Shown: positions 28,287 to 37,081 of the stretch, piece by piece
Layout of the letters: every line of letters begins with the position of its first letter
Position numbering within the stretch: position 1 is the first letter of the stretch
Assembly (NCBI GenBank): GCA_963733765.1
Contig: CAVTEI010000003.1
Span: forward strand, 2,294,001-2,358,000
Reading direction: 5' to 3'
Source: DATKAS01 sp963733765
GTDB taxonomy: Bacteria; Actinomycetota; Acidimicrobiia; Acidimicrobiales; DATKAS01
DNA: 64,000 nt
Position numbers and translations under genes: made by a program
The notes under the pieces: model-generated
What the model was told of the DNA's origin: nothing
The model's input: the letters and a program-made list of their open reading frames with translations, nothing else
Database searches by the model: none

Positions 28287-29467
28287 CAGCGGTTCCTCTC
28301 GCGTTCATTGCGCATGTCGAAAGCGATCTTGACGGCACCGCGGCGACCCGCGGAGGCCGCGTGCTCGATGGCATCGCGGTAGCGGCCCAAGGGATACGTA
28401 CCCGACACGAGCCGCTCGAGCCCGGCCGAAGCGACGAGGTCGAAGGCGAGCTCGAAGGTCCGGCGATGCGTGCCGTCGGCCATCGACTCCGAGCCGTATG
28501 CGTAGGCGCCGACGAGGCGCGTCTCCCGATGCCACAGCGTCGTGAGGTCCACCTTGACCGACCCGGGCATCCCGACGAGCACGACCGTGCCTCGGGGCCG
28601 CACCATCGAGAGAGCGTCGGTGATCGAGTCGTCCGATCCCACGCAGTCGAGCACGAAGTCCGCGCCACCGGTCAGCTGTGAGGCGACCGCGAGCGAACCG
28701 GTCAGCCGCCGCACGGCCCGTCCCAGCTCGTCCGGCTCGACGACCAGGTCGGCTCCCAGGGCCGACGCGAGGTGCTGTTGCTGGGAGTGCTTGGCGCCGG
28801 CGATGAGCGTCGTCGGCGCCGCGTGCTCGCGGAGCGCGGCAATGCAAGCGAGGCCGAGCGTTCCTGCACCGAGCACCGCCACCACGGAGCCCGGGGTCAC
28901 GTTTGCCATCACGGCGTGGATCGCGCATGCGGTCGGCTCGACCATGACCGCGGCCTCATCGCTCATCCCGTCCGGGACGGGGTGGAGCTGCGACTCGTGC
29001 GCGACCATCGAGATCGACCACCCGCCACCGGTGTCGCAGCAGAACCCCGACTGAAGGCCGGGTTCGATGCGGCCGAACGCAATGCGCTCACAGTTTCCGA
29101 GGTCGCCCCGCGCGCACGCGTCGCACCGAGGCGAGATGCCACGCGCGACACAACCCAGGACGGGCTCGACGACGACACGTGTGTCGTCGTCCGTGTCGGC
29201 CACGACTTCGTGCCCGGGTACGAAGGGAAACGAGACGATCGGGTCGAAGTAGCGCGTCGAGCGACCGTCGATTGTGGCGAGGTCACTGCCGCAGATGCCC
29301 GCGAGACGCGGTCGGATGCGCACCCAATCGGGTCCGGGAAGGTCGGGCGGGTCGATGTCGACGAGCCGCAGGGGGCCGACCCGCGCGCCGCCACCGGGGA
29401 GCACCTCGCTCGCGACACGCGCCGCGACGTAGCGGGCGGGCTTTCGCTCGAACTGCAGCGCTTTCAC
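28286..29467 (-). CDS. Zinc-dependent alcohol dehydrogenase (MDR family)
   Basis: 393 residues from a GTG at 29467. Catalytic zinc site: Cys59 in GICGSD, and His/Glu in PFVPGHEVVAD (about 81-91). Structural zinc cysteines are in CDACARGDLGNC (about 115-126), with an earlier GCVARG. The Rossmann segment is VVAVLGAGTLGLACIAAL (about 194-211). Predicted to interconvert an alcohol and an aldehyde with NAD(P). It sits between the acyl-CoA reductase fusion (GTGA overlap) and the LarA-like gene (1-base overlap), so an aldehyde or alcohol from that reductase is a natural candidate substrate. Confidence 0.88.
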   Translation of the reverse strand: MKALQFERKPARYVAARVASEVLPGGGARVGPLRLVDIDPPDLPGPDWVRIRPRLAGICGSDLATIDGRSTRYFDPIVSFPFVPGHEVVADTDDDTRVVVEPVLGCVARGISPRCDACARGDLGNCERIAFGRIEPGLQSGFCCDTGGGWSISMVAHESQLHPVPDGMSDEAAVMVEPTACAIHAVMANVTPGSVVAVLGAGTLGLACIAALREHAAPTTLIAGAKHSQQQHLASALGADLVVEPDELGRAVRRLTGSLAVASQLTGGADFVLDCVGSDDSITDALSMVRPRGTVVLVGMPGSVKVDLTTLWHRETRLVGAYAYGSESMADGTHRRTFELAFDLVASAGLERLVSGTYPLGRYRDAIEHAASAGRRGAVKIAFDMRNERERNR

Positions 29468-31826
29468 GATCGGACCTCACGGAGCGGGCGGGGTCGGCGC
29501 AGCTTCGCAACGGTCGCGTGGGGCGGACCGATCGGGAGGAGTGAACGCGGGCCGCCCGACGACTTCGCCCACTGCTCGACGAGCCAGCCGCGCTTTCGGG
29601 CGATCGTCGCCAGCCTCACCTCCGGGTTCACCGCGACCGGGAAGCCCACGGCCTCCAACATCGGCAGATCCGACGACGAGTCCGCGTAGGCCACCGACTC
29701 GCTCAGCTCCAAGCCTTCGGCGCTCGCGTAGTTCGCCATCACCTGAGCGCGTGCCTCGCCCGTGGGAGGCACGTCGACGAGCTCGCCCGTGTACCGACCG
29801 TCGGGGGTCACGCCGAGATGCGCGCTCACGACGTCGTCGAAGAGAGGGAGCAATGGCTTCACGACGAGGTCGAGCGCGCCCGTGATCAGCAGAGTGCGGT
29901 GGCCGAGCGCCCGGTGCTCCCGGACCCTCCGGATCGCCGCGGGGAACGACTTCGTGAGGATCAGCGCGCTCATCAGCTCGGTCGCGTCCTCGTCGAGCTG
30001 CTCGACGGGGGCGTCCTCGTACCGGCGGTAGAAGTACCGCAGGAAGTCTCCGCGATCCTTGCGGTCGAGCGCGAGCAGTGTCGGCGCTTCGCGCACGGTC
30101 TTCACGATGAGCTTGAGCCGCTCGTCGCGGTCGAGGCGCCGGCTCGCCAGCCAGGCGTAGGACTCGACGACGTTGGAAGCGATGAGTGTGTTCTCGAGAT
30201 CGAACGCGGCAAGGTGGCGGCCCGGCGCGAGAACCGCGGCACGCAGGCGCTGATCGCGCGACGGGCCGGTGCGCCCGCCCGGCGTGGTGCGAACGCGCGC
30301 GCGTGCTGCACCACCGACGGAAGGTGCACCTCGGTGACGTAGTGCGTCCAATCGATCGCACGCGGGTCGAACGCGAACGACGCGCGGTCGGCGTCGTCGA
30401 GCTGATCCCAGATGCCGAGGAGGCGATCGACGCGGTAGATCGCCTCGCACTCGGCGTACGCGCCGTAGAGCTCCACATAGCTCAGTGCCCGTTCGATGTC
30501 GGAGCGCCGCTCCTCGAGTCGAGCGGGGATCTGTGCGGTCGGGCCGCGGACCGGGAGCATCGACAGCGCCTTCTCGGCCCGACCGAGCATGCGCTTGGCT
30601 CGCAGCAGCTGGCCCTGCACCTTGCCTCGTCCCGGGAAGGACCAGTCGGGCACGACGATCGGTTGGCCCGAGCTGTCGTACAAGGGGTGCGCGCTGAACC
30701 AGTCGCGGACCAGGTCCACGAGGCTCCGGTAGCGGAGCGGGTTCGTCGAGCCGGACGCGACGTGCACGATGTTGGGCGCTTCCTCGGGGCCGAGGGCGGC
30801 GACCGCGGAGATCGCGCCGACGACGAGATCGACGGGAATGACGTCGATCGTCCCTTCGGGAACCCCCGGGAACTCTCGCAGCAGGCCCCGCGCGTAGGAG
30901 ATGATCACCGGCTCGGCCATGCGGAACCCGCGGATCCAGCCGGGTCGGGGCTCGACCAGCGCGGACTCGATGATCGAGGGGCGCACGATGCTCACCGGCA
31001 CGTCGCCCTTCATCTCCATCAGCGCGCCTTCGCCAAGCGCCTTCGTGTAGGCGTACGCGTCGGGCCATCCGAGCGACGATGCGCGAGATCGCCCGGCCGC
31101 GATGAGCTGGTCGGCGACCCAGCGTTGGCGCAGAGATTCGGTCTTGGCCGCCAGCGCGGGGGTACCGGCCGCGCCGAGCTCCCCTCGGGCCTCGCTCCGG
31201 AAGCGCGCCAGTCGGGCCGGATCCCGACTCTCGGCGTCGGCGTCGGCTCGCGCGCGACGCGCGGCGGCGACCTCGCCTCGCCAGTCGACGCCGAGGTCGA
31301 ACGGTCCCTCGCTCACGAGCTGTTCCGGCGCGTCGCCGCGACGGTTGCCTGCGACGTAGGCGGTCGACACCGCCACGAGGTGAGGCGTCACGCCCAAGTC
31401 GCGAAGCGTCTCCACGATGCGAACAGGACCGAGCAGGTTGACCTCGACGGCGTCGTCGATCGCGGAGTCGAACGACACGGTCGCGGCAGAGTGGACGAAG
31501 ATCTCGCACGCCGCGAGCGCCGCGCGTCCCGCATCGTCGAGCCCGAGCCCATCGGTGCTCACGTCCCCCGTGATCACCGTGACCCGCCGGGCGATGTCCT
31601 CGTCGAAGCGTTCGCCGAGCAGCTCGCGCAGATGGTCGAAGGCGTCGTTGCGCAAGATCTCCCGCTGCACGCGCTGCGCGGCCGAGGTGCGGCGGCCACT
31701 CCGCACGAGCAGCACCAGGGAGCAATCGGGCACGGCTCGCAGCAGCCGTTCGACGATGGCGGTGCCGAGAAACCCCGTCGAGCCCGTGACCGCGATGGGG
31801 CGTCCGGCCAGTGCCTCCCGGATCAT
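29464..31826 (-). CDS. Fatty acyl-CoA reductase-like / HAD-IB fusion, with one frameshift
   Basis: About 787 residues once corrected. The N-terminal NAD(P)-binding male-sterility type reductase domain (about 1-380) shows TGSTGFLGTAIVERLL (about 13-28), VHSAATVSFD (about 110-119) and AYAYTKALGEG (Tyr-x3-Lys). It is followed by a helical region, then an HAD-IB domain with AFDLENTLI as motif I and YADSSSDLPMLEAVGFPVAVNP as motif IV. Motif I reads D-L-E, not D-x-D, so the general acid Asp is replaced. A frame change lies in the linker at a CG-dinucleotide tract, 30294-30303. Predicted to reduce an acyl thioester to aldehyde or alcohol. First gene of the TetR-controlled operon; its stop overlaps the dehydrogenase start. 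Confidence 0.82.
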
Positions 31827-31835
31827 CGCGCCCTT

Positions 31836-31880
31836 TCTACCATTTGGTAGAGGGCCGTGTCTACCAAATGGTAGACACGG
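31836..31880. promoter_or_regulatory. Two TetR operators between tetR and the reductase operon
   Basis: Site 1, 31836-31851: TCTACCA, TT, TGGTAGA. Site 2, 31855-31880: 12-bp perfect arms CCGTGTCTACCA around AA. The 16-bp cores are reverse complements of each other and their centres are 24 bp apart. On + a -35-like TAGACA (31872-31877) with 17-bp spacing to TACCCT (31895-31900) places the tetR transcript start at about its GTG (31908). The operon start (31826) lies 9 bp left of site 1. A bound repressor would cover both promoters. Confidence 0.82.
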
Positions 31881-31907
31881 ATGAGGGGCTGCCGTACCCT
31901 CCCGAGC

Positions 31908-32504
31908 GTGGCCACGCGCGACCGGATCCTGGACGGCGCGCTCGGTTCGTTCGGGACGCGAGGGTACGACGCCAGCTCCCTCGACGCGATCGCCTCTGAG
32001 CTCGGTGTGCGCAAGCAGACCATCCTGTACTACTTCCCCTCGAAGGAAGTGCTTCTCGAGGCGGTGATCGACAGAAGTGCCGACGAGCTCTCGACGGTGC
32101 TCGAAGGGGCGCTCGTGCGCGCGGGTGTCGGATGGGACCGGGTCGAAGCGGTGGTGCGGTCGGTGTTTCGTCTCGCTCTCCGCCGACCGGAGCTGCTGGG
32201 GCTGTTGCGCGAGGTCAGCCGGCTCGGCCCGCCGGCCGCCACCCGCCTGACTGAGGCACTCGATCCGCTCGTGCAGCGGGCCCGGCACTTCCTCGAAGAG
32301 GAGATGGACGCCGGGACGATGCGGCGGCAGGACGCGCGGCTCGTGCTGCTTTCCGCGTACTCAGCGGTGATCGGCGTGGCGACAGAGGTCGAGGTGCTCC
32401 GCGCGGTCGGGATGGACCCGACCCTGCGTTCACTCGCGATCCGTCGTCGAGAGCTGCTCGCGTTCCTGCGCTCAGCCCTCCTGGTGCACGCCCCGCGGCC
32501 CTAG
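31908..32504 (+). CDS. TetR-family transcriptional repressor
   Basis: 198 residues from GTG 31908 (an in-frame ATG at 31881 adds nine). The HTH is in the first 50 residues: TRDRILDGALGSFGTRGYDA, then IASELGVRKQTILYYFPSKE, the hallmark TetR block. The rest is a helical effector domain (AVVRSVFRLALRRPELLGLL, then SAYSAVIGVATEVEVL). A -10-like TACCCT seven bases before the GTG and no ribosome-binding site suggest a leaderless mRNA. It is divergent from the acyl-CoA reductase operon with two shared operators, so it almost certainly represses that operon and itself; ligand likely an acyl-CoA or lipid, by analogy only. Confidence 0.92.
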   Translation: MATRDRILDGALGSFGTRGYDASSLDAIASELGVRKQTILYYFPSKEVLLEAVIDRSADELSTVLEGALVRAGVGWDRVEAVVRSVFRLALRRPELLGLLREVSRLGPPAATRLTEALDPLVQRARHFLEEEMDAGTMRRQDARLVLLSAYSAVIGVATEVEVLRAVGMDPTLRSLAIRRRELLAFLRSALLVHAPRP

Positions 32505-32554
32505 AGACAGAGCCCTAGAGACAGAGCCCTAGAGATAGAGCCCTAGAGATAGAG
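32499..32554 (+). repeat. Four tandem 14-bp repeats at the tetR stop codon
   Basis: CCCTAGAGACAGAG occurs twice and CCCTAGAGATAGAG twice, back to back, followed by a partial CCTTAG. The first unit supplies the TetR stop codon (TAG, 32502-32504). A minisatellite prone to slippage; no coding role seen. Confidence 0.9.
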
Positions 32555-32596
32555 CCTTAGCCGCAGATCCGCGGTTCCCCGAAAGCTCCGCGGCGG

Positions 32597-33474
32597 TCAG
32601 GTCGTGGTCGGACCCGGGTCCTCGGTCGTCGTCGGCGCTTCCGTTGTGGTCGGCGCCTCGGTTGTGGTCGGCGCCTCGGTTGTGGTCGTGGGCGGATCGG
32701 TTGTGGTCGTGGGCGGATCGGTCGTCGTTGGCGCGATGCTCGTCGTCGTTCCGATCGTGGTCGGCGCGTGGGTCGTGGTCGCCCCCGGCTGGGTCGTCAC
32801 CGTCGGCCGGGTGGGGTCGTCCTGACCCGGCTGCCCCGTCGTGGTGGAGCCCGCCTTCGTCGTCGAGGGAGCAAGGGTCGTAGCCGTGCTCGAGCTACCC
32901 GGTCGCGTGGTCGTCGATGCCGCCCGCGTCGTCGTCGTCGGGGCCACGGTCGAGGTCGTCGTGACCACTGCCTTCGGTGGCTTCTTGGAGGGCGGCGGCG
33001 GCGCGGGTGCGTTGACGACGTAGTTGATGATGAACGCGAAACCGCTCGCGTTGCCGGCTTCGTCGGCCGCCGTGACCTCGATGAAGTTTCCGCCGAGCTG
33101 CAAGGCGATGTCTCGGCCCCACACTCCGTTCGCGTCGGCGAACGACTCGACGCCGGCGATCGTGACCAGTGCCCCGGGCTCCGTGAGCCCGCTCACGCAG
33201 CAAGTGGTCGACGCCCACCGCGACGCCGTCGTACAAACTGCCGTCGAGCGAAAGCGGTGGCGGCGTGGTGTCCTGAGGGATCGTGACGACGGTCGTCGTC
33301 GCCTCTACCGTCGTCGTGGTCTCGTCCGTAGTCGGCGACGCGGTGACCAGCTGGGTCTCCACCGCGGTCGAGCCGCCGCTGTCGGCGAGCACTACGCCAG
33401 TCATCGACAGGAACGCGAGCCGCGCTCAGGCCGAACATGATCCCGGGATGGGCCATCCAATCCTTCGCGCTCAT
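32597..33474 (-). CDS. Secreted or anchored protein with Ig-like segment and Thr-rich tail; two frameshifts
   Basis: About 292 residues once two single-base insertions (near 33416 and 33198) are removed. ATG at 33474; an N-terminal hydrophobic stretch (GIMFGLSAARFLSMTGVVLA) resembles a signal anchor. A Thr/Val-rich linker follows, then a segment like bacterial Ig domains (LTEPGALVTIAGVESFADAN, then EVTAADEAGNASGFAFIIN), a Pro-rich hinge PAPPPPSKKPP, and a long low-complexity tail with two DPPTTTT and three EAPTTT units. Such tails are often O-glycosylated in actinobacteria. No anchor motif is seen at the C-terminus. Function unknown; the gene stands alone between tetR and ddl. Confidence 0.6.
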
Positions 33475-33575
33475 CAGGCCTGCTCCTCCACCGACCGGTT
33501 CCGCCTCCAGGCGTCAGTGCCGCTCACCACCGACTATCGGCAGGCCAAGGAGGCGAATTGAGGCTGGTCAGCGGG

Positions 33576-34685
33576 TCAGGCGAGCTTCGCGGCGATGGAC
33601 CCTGCGCTCCGGAGCGCGGTGCCATCGGCCCCTTCGGTCGAGTACTGGGCGGTCGGGTTCTGCACCGCCTCGGCGAGCAACGTCGAGAGCAGCGCCGAGA
33701 ACGGCACCCCCTCGGCCGCCCAGAAGTACCAGGCGAGTGAGCCCGGGATCGTGTTGATCTCGTTCACGAACACCTCGTCACCGATGAGGAGGAAGTCGAT
33801 GCGAGCGACCGAGCGCACCAGCGCGGCCGCGACCACAGCCCGGGCCGCGTCGTTGATCTCGCTCGCGATGGCTTCGGGCAGCACCGCCGGCAGCTCCCGT
33901 TTCGCGCTCGCCATGCCCTCCCCGCCGAGGTACTTGTCGGCGTAGGAGTAGATCCGGGTCTCGCCGCCCGTGCGGAGCGGACGCTCGATGCCCGAAAGCC
34001 GGAGCTCGGGATGGGTCAGGACGGCGACATTCAGGTCGACCGCGTCCGTGATGTAGGGCTCGATCACCGCTCCCGCGCGGTAGTGGGGCGAGGCGCGGAC
34101 CAGAGCGGCGGCTGCGACCGGATCGTCGGTGATCTCGATGCCGATGCTCGAGCCGCCGAAGCGAGGCTTGACGATGTACGGGCCGTTGAAACCGGGCGGA
34201 GGCCCACCGGCCTCGAACGCCTGCCGAGGCAACGCGGCGATGCCCGCCGCCATCATCGTCCCGGCGAACGCGAGCTTGTCCATGCCGAGCGCCGCGCCGG
34301 CCGCCGACGGACCTGTGTAGCGCAACCCGGCGAGGTCGAGCGCCGCCTGCAGCGTGCCGTCCTCGCCCGGTCCGCCGTGGCAGCAATTCACGATCGCCGA
34401 GATCGACAGCGGCGTCCGCCGGCCGAGCCTCCCGGCCTCGGGAACGAAGCCAGCACCTGGTCGAGCGATGAGATCGAGCCGCGTCGCTCCGCGCGGCACA
34501 CCCTCGACGAAGGCCGCGGGGTCGAGGCCGACGTCGACCTCGTAGAACTCGGCGGCCTTGGACCAGTAGATCGCCGTGACGTCGACGCCGTCGTTACGCA
34601 GGGCGGTGACCGCCTGGAGACCAGTCAAGACGCTGATGTCGTGCTCGGGAGAAGGACCTCCGAACAGCACTGCGGGACGCGTCAC
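33576..34685 (-). CDS. ddl: D-alanine--D-alanine ligase
   Basis: 369 residues, ATP-grasp enzyme that joins two D-alanines for peptidoglycan precursors in the cytosol. Seen: PAVLFGGPSPEHDISVLTG at the N-terminus (the EHD/ISVLTG block contacts the first D-Ala), CCHGGPGEDGTLQAALDLAG (about 100-119), FNGPYIVKPRFGGSSIGI (about 165-182) and the metal-site block DEVFVNEINTIPGSLAWYFW (about 312-331). GTG at 34685 is chosen because translation upstream of it has no family similarity and the gap to the murF-like gene is only 52 bp. Its neighbours, murF and a nearby alanine dehydrogenase, fit a D-Ala-D-Ala supply role. Confidence 0.94.
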   Translation of the reverse strand: MTRPAVLFGGPSPEHDISVLTGLQAVTALRNDGVDVTAIYWSKAAEFYEVDVGLDPAAFVEGVPRGATRLDLIARPGAGFVPEAGRLGRRTPLSISAIVNCCHGGPGEDGTLQAALDLAGLRYTGPSAAGAALGMDKLAFAGTMMAAGIAALPRQAFEAGGPPPGFNGPYIVKPRFGGSSIGIEITDDPVAAAALVRASPHYRAGAVIEPYITDAVDLNVAVLTHPELRLSGIERPLRTGGETRIYSYADKYLGGEGMASAKRELPAVLPEAIASEINDAARAVVAAALVRSVARIDFLLIGDEVFVNEINTIPGSLAWYFWAAEGVPFSALLSTLLAEAVQNPTAQYSTEGADGTALRSAGSIAAKLA

Positions 34686-34698
34686 CCGAACATGCTGG

Positions 34699-34732
34699 CA
34701 CGGGCTCCGGCACGGCTCCGGCACGGCTCCGG
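34699..34732. repeat. Three short tandem repeats between murF and ddl
   Basis: CACGGGCTCCGG followed by two copies of CACGGCTCCGG fills most of the 52-bp murF-ddl gap. Short and GC-rich; no function inferred. Confidence 0.7.
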
Positions 34733-34737
34733 CCGGC

Positions 34738-36273
34738 TCAGGGATAGTGGTCGGGCAGGTCGTTCTCGTACAGCACGACATCGCCGGGGACGAGCTCGGC
34801 ACGAACCCAGCGCACCGCTTCCTCGCGCGTCCCCATCGCGTGCGTCGCGGCGAGGCCGTCGGTCACGCCCTCGAGCAGCACACTGCGGTTCGTGCGACCG
34901 ATGATGATCACGTCGTCGGCCACGACAGCGGCAGCAGCCGCGAAGCGCTTGTTCTCCCGCGCTTGCTCGCCACCGAGCTCGACCATTCCCGGCGTCACGA
35001 CGACGCGTCGCGCCGCGAGGTCGCCGCTTCGGGCCAGCACCTCGAGTGACGAGGCCGCGCTCGCCGGGTTCGAGCTGAAGGTGTTGTCGATGACGAGCAC
35101 TCCCGAGGCGGCTGTACCGACCTCTTGGCGATGTTCGGGATGAGGCAGCGCTCCGAGACGATCGACGATCTCGTCCCACGACACGTCGAGCGCGAGCGCG
35201 ATCGCGATCGCGCAGGCGAGGTTCGCGGCGTGTGCGTCGCTCGCGATGGACGTACGCCGACCGGCCCCGACGTCGATGGTCAGCGCTGCCGCCGTCCCGG
35301 GTGGCGCGCACGTCGACCGGGGCGCCCTCGGCTTGCGTCGAGCAAGCCACCACGGTGACACCCCGGAGGCGTGTGCGATCAGCGAGCGAGGCAAGGCCGT
35401 GAGCGTCGACGTTGAGCACCGCTGTCTCGACAGGGCCGAGGATCTCCGCCTTCGCGGCGACGATGCCATCGAGTGTCTTCATCCGCTCGAGGTGCACCGG
35501 GCCGATCGCGGTGATGACGCCGACGGTGGGCTTGATCCACCGGGTCATTGCCTCGATCTCTCCGGCGCCGTAGGTCCCCATCTCGGCGATGAAGACCTCG
35601 GTTCCCGGCGCGAGATGCTCGTTGATCGCGCGTGAAAGGCCGGCCGCGTTGTTGAAGCTCGCCGGGCTCGCCAGGACCCTCCAACGTCCGCTCAGCAGGT
35701 GGCGCGCGTACTGCTTCGTCGTTGTCTTGCCGTATGAGCCCGTGATCGCGACGACCTTCGGATCGATGCGTCGAAGGGTCGCCGCCGCGCGCGCCACATA
35801 GCGTGAGCCGAGCCACCGCTCGACCGGCGCGAGGAGCACGAGCGCGAGGTCGATCAGCACGGGTGCGCCGAGCGCCAGCGCGGCGCTCGTCGCCGCCAGG
35901 CGGTCGACGATGGATCCGACGAGGAGCACGAGCGCGGCGACGATCGCGCTCACGACAGCAAGCGTGCGGAGGCGGCGGGTCCAGGCGAGCTTGCTCGTAC
36001 GACCGCGCACACCGAGTCCGAGCGGGCCGATGAGCCCGACCACGACTGCGGCGAGTCCGGCCGGAGGCCAGAGGAAGCCGACGATGAGTGCGACGAGTCC
36101 GAGTGAGAGCAGCGCCGCGTTCGCCGCAGCTGCAACGCCACCATCGCGCACGCGAACCTCGTCACCGATCCGGCGAGGTAGTGCTCGCGTTGCGCGACGC
36201 GGAGCCACCGCAGAGCCGCGACGCCGAACGCGCCGACGCCGGCGATGGCGACGACGACCTCGACCGCGCTCAC
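34738..36273 (-). CDS. murF: Membrane-anchored Mur ligase, MurF-like; two compensating frameshifts
   Basis: About 511 residues. MurF adds D-Ala-D-Ala to the UDP-MurNAc-tripeptide. Unlike cytosolic MurF, the first 150 or so residues hold about four or five hydrophobic helices (VEVVVAIAGVGAFGVAALRW; LLSLGLVALIVGFLWPPAG; LAVVSAIVAALVLLVGSIV). The ligase part follows: P-loop AITGSYGKTTTKQYARHLL (about 195), SFNNAAGLSRAINEHLAPG, EMGTYGAGEIEAMTRWIKP, and the C-terminal DNTFSSNPASAASSLEVLA. One base is missing near 36121-36130 and one is extra near 35287-35297; together they restore phase. The GTG start overlaps the hydrolase stop (GTGA) and ddl follows, supporting the MurF assignment. Confidence 0.8.
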
Positions 36274-37027
36274 GGCCGACGTGTCTTCGGGGCGAGGAGC
36301 CGGTCGACCGCGGCCCGGAGCTCACTCGGTGCCGTGAGCGGAGTGAGGTGCCCGGCTCCCGGACAGCACCGTGAGGGACGGATGCGCGAGGAGCTCGACG
36401 GCACGTTCGGCCACCGCGACAGGGGCGGCGGTGTCGTCGCTGCCCCAGACGAGCTCGACCGGACAGGTGATCTCGCGGAGCTCGTCCTCGTACGTCTCGT
36501 TCACGAGGCGCACGAAGACATCTCGCATCACCCCACTTGCGGCCCGGTAGTCGCTCGAGCCGGATCGGTGGCGGCGCGCCTCCATCCGTGCCTCGGTGAT
36601 GACACCCCAGCTGGTGAAGTTGGCGGGCGATGCGGTACCGCAGGCTCGGAGCGGGAGGTTTGGTGAGCCGCAGGAGGGGCACACCGGCGAGGACGACGCC
36701 GGCGATCCGGGTCGGGTGCGACGCGGCGAGGTGCACGGCGACGCGGCCGCCGAACGAATGACCTATGACCACGGCCGGATTCGCCATCTCACGCAGGACG
36801 GCCGCCACGGCGGCGGCGTAGTCGCTCGCCGCCCAGGCCTCCGGCGGCGGCGGGGACGCGCCGAAGCCGGGAAGATCGATCGCCACCGCGTCGAGGCCCT
36901 CGAGCACGTTCCGGAAGTCGCCGCGATCACGCCGCCATCCGTGGAGCGCGAGCACCTTCGGTGTTCCAATCCCGTAGGCGTCCCCGAAGATCCGCCCATC
37001 GGCGTACACCCGCAGCACGCGCGGCAC
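36270..37027 (-). CDS. Alpha/beta hydrolase, with two frameshifts
   Basis: About 252 residues once corrected. Nucleophile elbow GHSFGG (Ser about 91) in VVIGHSFGGRVAVHLAASHP; oxyanion region VLALHGWRRDRGDF (about 25-38); acid Asp in PVELVWGSDDTAAPV; catalytic His in the restored GSGHLTPL segment. Extra bases are seen in the CCCC run 36605-36608 and near 36351-36355. Substrate unknown; could be an esterase or lipase. GTG start at 37027. The stop overlaps the murF-like start, so it is probably part of a cell-wall-linked operon (hydrolase, murF, ddl). Confidence 0.82.
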
Positions 37028-37081
37028 GCTACGCGAGCGGCCGCGAGCTGCTGTCGATGCCGTGTCAGTCGAAGGAGTCGA

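Noticed and set aside
32499..32554. CRISPR-like array
   Set aside because: Units are 14 bp, directly adjacent with no spacers, and no cas genes are present.
33576..34802. Start of ddl at 34802
   Set aside because: The extra codons run through the murF gene end and the short GC repeats and lack the family N-terminus, which begins at the GTG at 34685.
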